A stretch of 55,154 nt of DNA. Source: CAZJHX01 sp964545715 (GTDB taxonomy: Bacteria; Myxococcota_A; UBA9042; GCA-2863065). The stretch spans positions 1 to 55,154 of the forward strand of contig CAZJHX010000067.1 in the NCBI GenBank assembly GCA_964545715.1, read 5' to 3'. Of this stretch, positions 40,580 to 48,694 are shown piece after piece (positions within the stretch are counted from its first letter, which is position 1; each line of letters begins with the position of its first letter). The notes below the pieces were generated by a model. The model made no database searches. It saw nothing but the letters and a program-made list of their open reading frames with translations, and was not told where the DNA came from. A program made the translations under genes and the position numbers.

Positions 40580-41361
40580 TCCTTTTTACGCAGGAAGACC
40601 GGCTTGTCAGGCGTCGACGTCTCCGCGTCGTAGAAATATCCATTGCCATCAAAGGCTGTGAGGCCCTCGGGGTCGGCGATCCGGTTCTTGAGCAGGTAGT
40701 GCGCCATCTGGCCACGGGCGGCTTTTGCGTAGAACGAAATGATCTTGAAGGTGCCGTTTTTGTAGTCCTTGAAGACCGGGCTGATGACCTGCGCCTCGAG
40801 GGCCTTGGTGTGCACCGAGCCGTAGTACTCGTTTGACGCCAGGTTGACGACGATGCGGTCGCCCTGCTCGGCCAGCGCGGCGTTCAGCGCCTTGGTGATG
40901 CGGGCGCCCCAGAAGTCGTACAGGTTCTTGCCGCGGCGCGTCTTGAGGCGCGTGCCCATCTCCAGCCGGTAAGGCCGGATGAGGTCCATGGGCCGCAGCG
41001 CACCGTACAGGCCGGACAGGATACGCAGGTGAGCCTGGGCGTACGCGAAGTCGGCGTCGTCGTAATCGGCAAGCGGCCACTGGCGGTAGACGTCGCCCTT
41101 GAACGCCAGCAGCGCTTGCTTGGCGCCCTGATTGAGCACAAACGGCGTCTCGTACGTGCGATAGCGCTCCACGTTGAGGTCCGCGAGCTTGGTGCTCAGG
41201 CCCATCAGCTTGGCGACGGAGGCGCTGGACTTCTTGCGCATCACGTCTATCAGGCGCTGAGAGTCCTCCAACGCGTCGGGCTGCGTGTGCAGCGCCACAT
41301 CGGTGGGCTCAAAGTCCAAGCTCTTGGCGGGTGACAGCAGGATCAGCACGATGTTCTCCAT
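40576..41361 (-). CDS. yaaA: Peroxide stress protein YaaA
   Basis: 261 residues, the usual size of the DUF328/UPF0246 family. Typical motifs: LLSPAKSLDFE at the start, RILSGLYGALRPMDLI, PYRLEMG, LASNEYYG and GQMAHYLLKNRI. In E. coli YaaA lowers free iron during hydrogen peroxide stress and binds DNA; the exact reaction is unsettled. It is divergent from the LtaS-like gene with about 44 bases between starts. Confidence 0.93.
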   Translation of the reverse strand: MENIVLILLSPAKSLDFEPTDVALHTQPDALEDSQRLIDVMRKKSSASVAKLMGLSTKLADLNVERYRTYETPFVLNQGAKQALLAFKGDVYRQWPLADYDDADFAYAQAHLRILSGLYGALRPMDLIRPYRLEMGTRLKTRRGKNLYDFWGARITKALNAALAEQGDRIVVNLASNEYYGSVHTKALEAQVISPVFKDYKNGTFKIISFYAKAARGQMAHYLLKNRIADPEGLTAFDGNGYFYDAETSTPDKPVFLRKKD

Positions 41362-41405
41362 TGGCGCGAGACGGTCGACGCGGGGAGTATGCCATACTGC
41401 CGCCG

Positions 41406-43247
41406 ATGCGTTGGCTGTTGCTGCTTTGGGTCGCGCTTGCGACGGTCCTGCGCCTGGCGATGCTCTCGTCTCAGCCGCTGGGCACGCTGCTTCTTGGGAT
41501 GCTGTCCGGACTGGTTCAGGACGTGGCGATCGCGTTTCAAGCCGTGCTGATCACGCTGGCGATAAAAGGGGCGTTTCGGGGCCGTGTTGCCTGGGTCTGG
41601 GCGGCCGCCACGCTGTTCGTGATCGGCCAAATCTACGTCCTCTTCGACGCGCTGCTGTATTGGCAGACCGGCTTTCGGATGACGGCGTCGTTTCTGCACT
41701 TCTTCCTGGACTGGGAGAGCTTCTGGAGCTCGGCGCGGGACCTTGGGCTGTGGCTGCTGGCGGTGGGTGTGGTCGTCGTGGCGGCGGGCTCGGTCTGGGC
41801 GTTTCGGCGTGTGCGGCCTCACGTGCTGAGCCTGCGCTTCTCGCTCGCGACGCTCGGCGCGGCGCTGGCCGCCAACGCCGCGGCGGTGACCTGCGTGCTG
41901 GCCGGTCCCGGCGACCTCGGCTACGTGGCCAACAACGTGATCCTCAACGATCAGGTCGAGCACGCGCTGGCGGCGCTGGGCGTCGAGGACGTGCTGATCC
42001 GCGCCGCGGTGGAGGCGGATGGCGACTCGATGAGCGAGTGGCCGTCGCGCCGGCTGGGCGAGCCGCTCTTCAACGTGCGCATCGGCGACGGCGAGCGACC
42101 CCACGTCGTGCTGCTGGTCATGGAGTCGCAGCGGGCCATCGACATCGGCGCGCTCGGCGGACGCCACGGGGTCAGCCCGCAGTTCGACCGGCTCAGCAAG
42201 GAGGGCGTGCTGTTCACGAACTTCCACGCCAATGGGATTCAGACGACGCGGGCGGTGATCTCCCTGCTGTTTGGGCGCATGCCGCGCTTTGACTCCAACG
42301 CGATTCAGGCAGAGCAGCCCGTGGTCCAGATGAAGGGGCTGCCCTCCATGTTTGCGGCTCGCGGCTACCACACGGCGTATCTGCACAACGGCGAGCTCTC
42401 CTTTGAAAACCAGGGTCCCTTCTTCGCGGCCAACGGCTTCCAGACGGTCGAGGGGGAGAAAGCGCTGGAAGCACACCATCCGGATGCCCAGCGCATGAGC
42501 TGGGGAATTCACGACGAGTATCTCTACGATCGCGCCGCCGGCTGGCTCGCCGAGCGGGACGCGGAGCAAAAACCCGCGTTTCTGACCTTGTTCACGATCA
42601 GTAATCATCACCCTTGGACGGTGCCGGACCACTTCCAGAGGCCGCCGGTCGACGTGTCGGACGTGGACCATCGGAAGTTCCTGACGGCCTTTGCGTACGC
42701 CGATCATGCGCTTGGCGGCTTCGTGGACGACCTGCGCGCGCGGGGGCTCGCCGACAAGACCATCCTCATCGTTACGGCGGACACATCGCGCGCGATGGGA
42801 GAGCACGACGACAACTTCTCGGTGGTCACAAACCTGCATCGCGAGAACGTCGCTGTGCCGCTGCTGATCCTTGCGGACGGCCGGTTGACGCCGCAACGGA
42901 TCGACGCCGTGGGTAGCCAGGTCGACGTGCTGCCGACCGTGGCGCAGTTGCTGGGTTTGACCGCGCCCAACGCGCTGCCGGGCACCACGCTGACCCACGC
43001 GGCGGCCAACCGAACTGCGTACTTCAACAGCCCCTACGTCCTGCGCTATTGGGGGCTGCGGCGCGGATCCTGGCACTACTTCTACGCGATGAAGGCGCGC
43101 ACTCATCACCTGTTTGACCTGCGCGAGGACCTGGCAGAGGTCCACAATCTGGCGACCGAGCGGCCGGATCTCGCGGAGGAGTTCTTCCTGGACATCGCCC
43201 GCAAGCACCGAATCGTTCGCTATCGATGGGGCCGGGATCTGGAGTGA
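41406..43247 (+). CDS. LtaS-like membrane sulfatase/phosphoglycerol transferase
   Basis: 613 residues from the ATG at 41406. About five N-terminal transmembrane segments (starting MRWLLLLWVALATVL) precede a periplasmic alkaline-phosphatase-type domain. VLLVMESQRA carries the first metal Glu and ANGIQTTRAV the Thr nucleophile. The usual TADHG motif reads VTADTSRAMGEHDD, so Asp is kept but the next metal His is replaced by Thr; LHRENVAVPLLI is the last conserved strand. LtaS and its relatives move phosphoglycerol or phosphoethanolamine onto glycans or lipid A. The changed metal residue makes activity uncertain. Confidence 0.82.
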   Translation: MRWLLLLWVALATVLRLAMLSSQPLGTLLLGMLSGLVQDVAIAFQAVLITLAIKGAFRGRVAWVWAAATLFVIGQIYVLFDALLYWQTGFRMTASFLHFFLDWESFWSSARDLGLWLLAVGVVVVAAGSVWAFRRVRPHVLSLRFSLATLGAALAANAAAVTCVLAGPGDLGYVANNVILNDQVEHALAALGVEDVLIRAAVEADGDSMSEWPSRRLGEPLFNVRIGDGERPHVVLLVMESQRAIDIGALGGRHGVSPQFDRLSKEGVLFTNFHANGIQTTRAVISLLFGRMPRFDSNAIQAEQPVVQMKGLPSMFAARGYHTAYLHNGELSFENQGPFFAANGFQTVEGEKALEAHHPDAQRMSWGIHDEYLYDRAAGWLAERDAEQKPAFLTLFTISNHHPWTVPDHFQRPPVDVSDVDHRKFLTAFAYADHALGGFVDDLRARGLADKTILIVTADTSRAMGEHDDNFSVVTNLHRENVAVPLLILADGRLTPQRIDAVGSQVDVLPTVAQLLGLTAPNALPGTTLTHAAANRTAYFNSPYVLRYWGLRRGSWHYFYAMKARTHHLFDLREDLAEVHNLATERPDLAEEFFLDIARKHRIVRYRWGRDLE

Positions 43248-43405
43248 ACTTGTGGATAGCCGGACGCGTTTGTGACCATCGGCAGCGCCCGTGCTCGATG
43301 TACGCCCTAAACTTTGAGGGTTGACGAAATCGCGTTTTGTCTGACAGCATGGGCGACCGCTGTGACAAACGGCCGGCCAAAGCGCCGACCCGGGAGAGTA
43401 AGAAG

Positions 43406-44197
43406 ATGAAAAAACTGTTTATCCTTCTCGTGATCGCGCTGGGCCTCGTGTTCAGTGGCTGCGGCAAAAAGGAAACGACCAAGAAAGAGGACAACAAGGC
43501 CAAAGAGGCGCCGAAGGCTGACGAGGCCAAGGGCGACGAGAAGCCTGCCGAGGAGAAAGCCGCCGAAGGCGACAAGGCCGACGAGGCCGGTGACAAGGCC
43601 GAGGCCGGCGACAAGGCTGAGGGCGACAAGGCTGAGGCCGGCGACAAAGCCGGTGAGGCCGCCGACAAGGCTGGCGAGGCCGCTGACAAGGCCGGTGAGG
43701 CCGCTGACAAGGCCGGCGAGGCCGCTGACAAGGCCGGCGAGGCCGCTGGCAAGGCTGCTGAGGCGGGCGCGAAGGCCGCTGAGGCGGGCGCGAAGGCCGC
43801 TGAGGCCGGTGCCGCCGCTGCTGCCAAGGCTGCTGAGGCCGCTGGTAAGGCCGCCGAGGCCGCCGGTGCTGCGGGCGCCGCTCCTGCCGCTGCCGCTGCC
43901 GCCAAGGCTGCCGAGGCCGCCGGCGCTGCTGCCGCCGCCGCTGGTAAAGCCGCTGCCGCCGCTGCTCCGGCCGCCGCTGCCGGCGACGCCAAGCTGCCCG
44001 AGTCCTGCACGAAGCTGAAGGCGTGCATCGACGGTATGGTCAAGGCCACGCCCGCGATGAAAGCTCCGATGGAGCAGGCCTGGCGCAACATCGAAGGCAT
44101 GCTGAAGGGGCCGGCTGCTGCCAGCGCCAAAGCGGCTTGCGACGCGGCCCTCAAGGGCTACGCCGGCGCGCCCAACGCCCCGGCCGAGTGCAAGTAA
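43406..44197 (+). CDS. Ala/Lys/Glu-rich heptad lipoprotein with C-terminal four-Cys domain
   Basis: 263 residues from the ATG at 43406; longer in-frame starts lack a signal. MKKLFILLVIAL leads to the lipobox FSGC (Cys19). Then comes a charged Lys/Glu region and about 130 residues of Ala-rich seven-residue repeats (AADKAGE and KAAEAGA), predicted to form a long amphipathic helix or coiled coil. The last 45 residues have four cysteines (ESC, KAC, AAC, AEC) and look folded. A periplasm-spanning rod attached to the outer membrane is a reasonable picture. Confidence 0.8.
   Translation: MKKLFILLVIALGLVFSGCGKKETTKKEDNKAKEAPKADEAKGDEKPAEEKAAEGDKADEAGDKAEAGDKAEGDKAEAGDKAGEAADKAGEAADKAGEAADKAGEAADKAGEAAGKAAEAGAKAAEAGAKAAEAGAAAAAKAAEAAGKAAEAAGAAGAAPAAAAAAKAAEAAGAAAAAAGKAAAAAAPAAAAGDAKLPESCTKLKACIDGMVKATPAMKAPMEQAWRNIEGMLKGPAAASAKAACDAALKGYAGAPNAPAECK
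43652..43756 (+). repeat. Five 21-bp tandem repeats (GEAADKA-type heptads)
   Basis: Five direct copies of a 21-base unit encoding GEAADKA, nearly identical in bases (the fifth has Gly for Asp). This is a likely site of copy-number change by slippage. Confidence 0.85.
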
Positions 44198-44215
44198 CTC
44201 AGCCCTCTTTCCTTC

Positions 44216-46258
44216 CTAGAAAGCAGGCTCCAGCGTAAACGTGTAGCTGCCGTTCAGGTTCACGACGCTGCCCTGCCCATCCACCACAAAATAGTAGGTC
44301 TTGCCGCCGTCCAGCTCGACGGTGAGCGACCCGCTGTCGTTTGCGCTGACCGCCTTGGCCGCCAGGCAGGATGAGCCGAGCACGGCGCAGTCGGGAATGC
44401 ACTGCGAGATGGTCGTGCAGTCGGTCACCAGGTACAGCGCGGCGCCGAAATCCCCGGCCAGCGTGGCTTTGACGGTCTGCTTGCTCTGCGGCTGGTAGCT
44501 GTAGACCAGGTCCGGGCTCGCGCCGCCCACAGCCCCCTGCACGCCCGAGTTGCACTGCTTGATGCCCGCCCCGTAGTCGTTGACCGCCGTTAGGGTCAGG
44601 CCACTGTCGGAGTACGGCAGCTCACACACCACATAGGAGTCCTCGCACGTCTCGCCTGACGCAAACGGCGCGCCGCAGCAGCTCTGCCCGTTGCCGATGA
44701 AGCCGGGGTAACAGGCGCAGCCGAAGGTGCCGGGCTTGTTATCGCAGAAGGCGTTCTCGTCACAGTCGTTCAGGGCGTCGTCCAGGCACTCGTCGATGTC
44801 CTTGCAATACAGCCCGTCGGCCTTGAAGCCCTCGGCGCAGATGCACTCGAACCCGCCCTCGGTGTTGCTGCAGCTGGCGTTGTCCCCACATATGCTTGCC
44901 TCCGGATCGGCGCACTCATCCACGTCTTCACAGGCCACGCCGTCCCCCTCCCAGCCGAGCTGGCAGACGCACGCAAACGTGCCGTCCTGGTCGATGCAGT
45001 CGGCGTTGGGCGAGCAGTTGTTCAGCCCGGGTTCGGCGCACTCGTCGATGTCCAGACACACCGTGCCGTCGCCCTCAAAGCCGGCTTTGCACTCGCACTC
45101 AGCAGCGCCTGGCGTGTTGGTGCACACCGCAAAGAAGTCGCAGGGGTTCAGCTCATCGTCGCTGCACTCGTCGATGTCCTCACAGACGACGCCGTCGCCC
45201 GCGAAGCCGGGCAGGCACAGGCACTCGTAGTCGGGTCCAGACGACTTGCACTGCGAGAAGTCGCCACAGTCGTTCAGCGCGGGCGAGGCGCAGGCGTCCG
45301 TGACGGTCTGGCAGGTCAGGCCGGCATAAGCTGCGCCGCACTTGCAGGTATATCCATCACCGACCGTTGTGCACGTCCCACCGTTCTTGCACGGCGTCGT
45401 GTCGACAAAAGACGCCCGCCAGGCCGCGCTGCCCTCGGACGGGGCCGGCGTGACCAGGCTCCCCACATTGGTCGGCAGGTCCGCACCGGACGCCGTCAGA
45501 TAGCCGGACCCGCCGGTGGTGGTGTGCGCGATCCCCAGCGCGCCGCTCGGATTGAGCAGCCCGACGTATTGCTCCGCGCCGACGATCATCGGCGGTTCGA
45601 TCGCCACCGTCTGCTCGTCCAGCGACGTGCCGTCCACCGGCAGCTGCCGCTTGGCCGCCAGCTTGAAGACCTCGCCGGAGCGGTCGTAGATGACCAGCTG
45701 CCAGTTGTCGGGGTTGCCCACCGGTGGGCCGGCCAGCCGTACGGAGACGGCGGCCAGCACGCCCGCATACGGCGCCTCCTTGCCCTGAATGGACAGACGC
45801 TCGGTCGTCGCGCTGCCAAACGGCAGAATGGACGGCCCCAATCCGTAAGACGGCTTGGGCAGCTCGAGCACACACGGGTCCACGGCCTCGGCGCACTGCG
45901 GCCCTCGCCAATCCTCGGCGCACTCGCAGCTGAAGCCCTTCTCGGTGTCGGCGCAGATACCACCGTTTTCACAGGGGTTGGGCTCGCAGGCGGTGCAGAC
46001 ACCCTCCGCGCAGGTCGTGCCCTCATCGCAGGCGCCGCACTCCCCGCCGCAGCCATCATCGCCGCAGACGCGGTCCTGGCAGTTGGGCGTGCACACCTCC
46101 TCGAAAGGGCCGGTGTCAGCGTCGTCTGCCGGCGCAGTCACCTCTGAGGCCGGCCCGGCGACGTCATCTTTAGAGCTCGATCGCTGCGAGCTGGTGCAGG
46201 AGAGCGTTAGCAGGAGAGCGACCGGGATCAACGCCGGCCGGATGCGAATGTGCGCCAT
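44216..46258 (-). CDS. EGF-repeat surface lipoprotein
   Basis: 680 residues from the ATG at 46258. Lipobox LTLSC. An N-terminal Cys-rich segment (VCGDDGCGGECGACDEG) is followed by an EGF domain (CENGGICADTEKGFSCEC). Next is a beta-rich domain of about 150 residues and then about six further EGF modules. Four of them begin with DIDEC or DVDEC, the calcium-binding form. The last 160 residues (from CGAPFASGETCED) resemble a bacterial pre-peptidase-like C-terminal domain. Likely a calcium-stabilised adhesion protein at the outer surface. Confidence 0.85.
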   Translation of the reverse strand: MAHIRIRPALIPVALLLTLSCTSSQRSSSKDDVAGPASEVTAPADDADTGPFEEVCTPNCQDRVCGDDGCGGECGACDEGTTCAEGVCTACEPNPCENGGICADTEKGFSCECAEDWRGPQCAEAVDPCVLELPKPSYGLGPSILPFGSATTERLSIQGKEAPYAGVLAAVSVRLAGPPVGNPDNWQLVIYDRSGEVFKLAAKRQLPVDGTSLDEQTVAIEPPMIVGAEQYVGLLNPSGALGIAHTTTGGSGYLTASGADLPTNVGSLVTPAPSEGSAAWRASFVDTTPCKNGGTCTTVGDGYTCKCGAAYAGLTCQTVTDACASPALNDCGDFSQCKSSGPDYECLCLPGFAGDGVVCEDIDECSDDELNPCDFFAVCTNTPGAAECECKAGFEGDGTVCLDIDECAEPGLNNCSPNADCIDQDGTFACVCQLGWEGDGVACEDVDECADPEASICGDNASCSNTEGGFECICAEGFKADGLYCKDIDECLDDALNDCDENAFCDNKPGTFGCACYPGFIGNGQSCCGAPFASGETCEDSYVVCELPYSDSGLTLTAVNDYGAGIKQCNSGVQGAVGGASPDLVYSYQPQSKQTVKATLAGDFGAALYLVTDCTTISQCIPDCAVLGSSCLAAKAVSANDSGSLTVELDGGKTYYFVVDGQGSVVNLNGSYTFTLEPAF

Positions 46259-46303
46259 GGCCCAGAGCATAACAGGACCCGGCGCCCAGGCGCGTTTTGC
46301 GGG

Positions 46304-47299
46304 TCAGGTACCCGTGACGGCAGCAGCCGCAGGCACGTCGTTGGCGCTGCGATCACGCGCACGCTCCAGTGCAAGCATCAGGTAGTAGCGCGCCTCGCGG
46401 GAGCTTGGCTGCATGACCAGCACTCGGCGCAGCAGTCGCGACGCCCGCGCATAGTCGCTGATGACCAGCGCCAGGCGGGCCGACTCCAGCAGCGTCTGTG
46501 CCGTGTCTTCCTCGGTCAACACCTCGCGGCGCCTGACCGCTTGGATGCTGGAGTCACGCGCCAGGAGGTCACGCGCTATCGTGGAGCTCGTAGCAGCCTG
46601 GCTGTCATCCTGCTCCGGCGCTTCACGCCGACGACGACGAAGCGCCAGGTAGGACTCGCTCAAGACCCCCTGAATGCGGTCGACTGCCCGTCGGGCCTGC
46701 TCTGTGCGAGCCCGGGCGCCCTCCGCGTGGTACGCGGTGACCAGTTCGAAATACGCCTGGCGGATCTCATCGGTGCCGGCGTCGCTCTCCAGACCCAGAC
46801 GGGCCGTGGCGGGCTGACGGCTCAGCTCATACAGCTCGAACTGCAGCCGCAGCAGCCGGTCCTGCTCGGACTCCAGCGACTCCGCCAGGTCAAGGGCCTT
46901 CTGCTGTAGCCCTTCGTCGCCGGGCATGCCGATCGACTCGGCCAGCCTCGCGATCAAGCAGCTGCGCTCCAGCGGCAGGTGCAGAAACGACGTCACCCCC
47001 AGATGCGCGCTAAAGCTGCGCAGACGGCCGAGTGCGCTGCCCTGAGCGCCTGTCACCGCCATCGCCGTCGTAGGCCGCCCCCCGGTCTGTAGGCGCATGC
47101 GCCCCAGCGTCCGAAGCATGTCCGGCCTGTCATTGTCGAACCAGAAGATCACCAGCTTGTAGAACTCGCGGGTGAATCGGGTTACAGCGTCGTCGCCGTT
47201 CTCGGCGACAACCACGTCAAACCCCAGATCCACCAGCCAGTCATGCAGCGTGGCGCAGACCTCCGGCTCAGAAACGACCAACATTAGTCGTTTGGACAT
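46304..47299 (-). CDS. Degenerate receiver plus J-like domain protein
   Basis: 331 residues. Residues 1-125 have the fold pattern of a receiver (MLVVSEPEVCATLHDWL...) but the phospho-acceptor region reads KLVIFWFDNDRP, without a clear Asp at the usual place, and the acidic pair is missing. Residues about 160-215 resemble a J domain (LGLESDAGTDEIRQAYFEL) in which HPD is replaced by YHAEG. A TPR-like helix pair follows (SARLALVISDYARASRLLRRVLV). The protein is in one direction with the next gene, 24 bases apart. It is probably a protein-binding scaffold rather than a phospho-switch or co-chaperone. Confidence 0.7.
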   Translation of the reverse strand: MSKRLMLVVSEPEVCATLHDWLVDLGFDVVVAENGDDAVTRFTREFYKLVIFWFDNDRPDMLRTLGRMRLQTGGRPTTAMAVTGAQGSALGRLRSFSAHLGVTSFLHLPLERSCLIARLAESIGMPGDEGLQQKALDLAESLESEQDRLLRLQFELYELSRQPATARLGLESDAGTDEIRQAYFELVTAYHAEGARARTEQARRAVDRIQGVLSESYLALRRRRREAPEQDDSQAATSSTIARDLLARDSSIQAVRRREVLTEEDTAQTLLESARLALVISDYARASRLLRRVLVMQPSSREARYYLMLALERARDRSANDVPAAAAVTGT

Positions 47300-47323
47300 T
47301 GGATACCTCCCATCAAACCCTGG

Positions 47324-48592
47324 TCACACGACTCCCTTTCGCTCGGTGTTGCGCACTCGGGCCACCCCAGCCAGCGCCACCTCGCTCGGACACAGCTCAG
47401 CCGCCACCTCGTAGAGGCGTCGCGCTCGCGCGGTATCCGTTATTTTCTCCGCCGTCTGAGCCCACTCGAGCAGCAGCGCGGCCTTGCGCTCGACGCGCTC
47501 GGCTTTGACGATGCTGCGGCGATAGGCGTCGCGGCGAAGCTCATCGGAGACCACGAACCAGGCCTCGTCGACCAGGCTCCAGATCTCCTTCACCAGACAC
47601 CCTGCGGGACCGCCATCACGCAGGGAGCTGTTCGGTCCGAACCGCTGGCGCAGTCCGGCATAGTTCGTCATCAATGTGTCCAGGTGGGACCACCACTGGC
47701 AGTCCAGCCGCACAAAGTGATTGGCGGCGGACATCCGGTCGCGGATGCCTGTCAGGTCGCGCACGACCGTCGGCTTGCGGGCGGCGTCCTCTTCGATCAC
47801 GTGGAGCAGGCCAAACGCCGCCAGCAGAAGAACCACGCGAGCCCCATCACCGGCCGTCAGACCCGACTTGGCCAGAACGCCTGCCAGATCGTTAGAGCCG
47901 TCCAGCGCTTTACCCAACGGGCCGCGTCGCAGCTCGTACAGGTCCAGCAGCTCGAGCAGCGGACGATCCGCCTTGAGGCTCAGCCGACCGTCGGCCAGGG
48001 GCGCCAGCATCGGCTTGAGAGCATCCCATTTGAAGGCAGACAGCAGCTCGCGTGCGTAACTGGCCAGAATGGCGACCAGATCCATCGAGATCAGCGACGA
48101 TGCCGGGCTGGTGGAGCGCGACTCTGCAACTGTCAGCTGCGCGGCGCTCATGGCCGCGGCACGATGAACGCGCTGCCGATATACGGCTCTCATCGCTCGG
48201 GCGATGCCGGCCGGCGGCACGAGCCCCAGCCCATAGAGCGTCGTGGCAAGGCCGGCCTGGTTCAGCCGGGCATGCGCGGTGACGCGCGCCAGATCATCGG
48301 GGGCGACGGCGCCGCTCTGCCACAGCTCGGCCAGCAGGGCGTCGTCCTCGGATTGTTGATCGGACCAGCAGCTTCGCAGACGGCCGCCATCGATGCGCAG
48401 CACGATGGTCTCGTCCGGGGACCTGAATACGGCCAGCGCATTGGCCTTGTTCACGGCCAGGCCCAGCAACGCACGGAACGGGGACTCGCCCTCGTCAGCC
48501 GCGTCGGCCGAGCGTTTGGAGTCCAGGGGCGCACTATACGCGTCACTCATCAGGTCGATGGGTCCGCCGGTTGCTATTAAGTCCCTCCGCAT
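47324..48592 (-). CDS. DUF4388-like protein, partner of the receiver/J-like gene
   Basis: About 422 residues; ATG starts at 48592 or 48550 and a GTG at 48607 are possible. No signal or membrane helix. The region around DDLARVTAHARLNQAGLATTLYGLG resembles DUF4388/PATAN-type regions of myxobacterial regulators, where a receiver and J-like protein often co-occur. The C-terminal part (DTARARRLYEVAAELCPSEVALAGVARVR) is TPR-like. Function unknown; operon with the preceding gene is likely. Confidence 0.6.
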   Translation of the reverse strand: MRRDLIATGGPIDLMSDAYSAPLDSKRSADAADEGESPFRALLGLAVNKANALAVFRSPDETIVLRIDGGRLRSCWSDQQSEDDALLAELWQSGAVAPDDLARVTAHARLNQAGLATTLYGLGLVPPAGIARAMRAVYRQRVHRAAAMSAAQLTVAESRSTSPASSLISMDLVAILASYARELLSAFKWDALKPMLAPLADGRLSLKADRPLLELLDLYELRRGPLGKALDGSNDLAGVLAKSGLTAGDGARVVLLLAAFGLLHVIEEDAARKPTVVRDLTGIRDRMSAANHFVRLDCQWWSHLDTLMTNYAGLRQRFGPNSSLRDGGPAGCLVKEIWSLVDEAWFVVSDELRRDAYRRSIVKAERVERKAALLLEWAQTAEKITDTARARRLYEVAAELCPSEVALAGVARVRNTERKGVV

Positions 48593-48694
48593 ACAAATAA
48601 TTTCCACTGTAAATTTAATTTTGTAAAGACTTATCTCGGACCTGCCGAAAAAAGAACCGACTTCGCGCCGTCCGGATCATTAGAATTACGGCTC

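Noticed and set aside
43024..44154. Minus-strand frame made of Ala/Ser repeats opposite the heptad lipoprotein
   Set aside because: Complement of the Ala-rich repeat; the plus strand has a clear signal peptide and lipobox.
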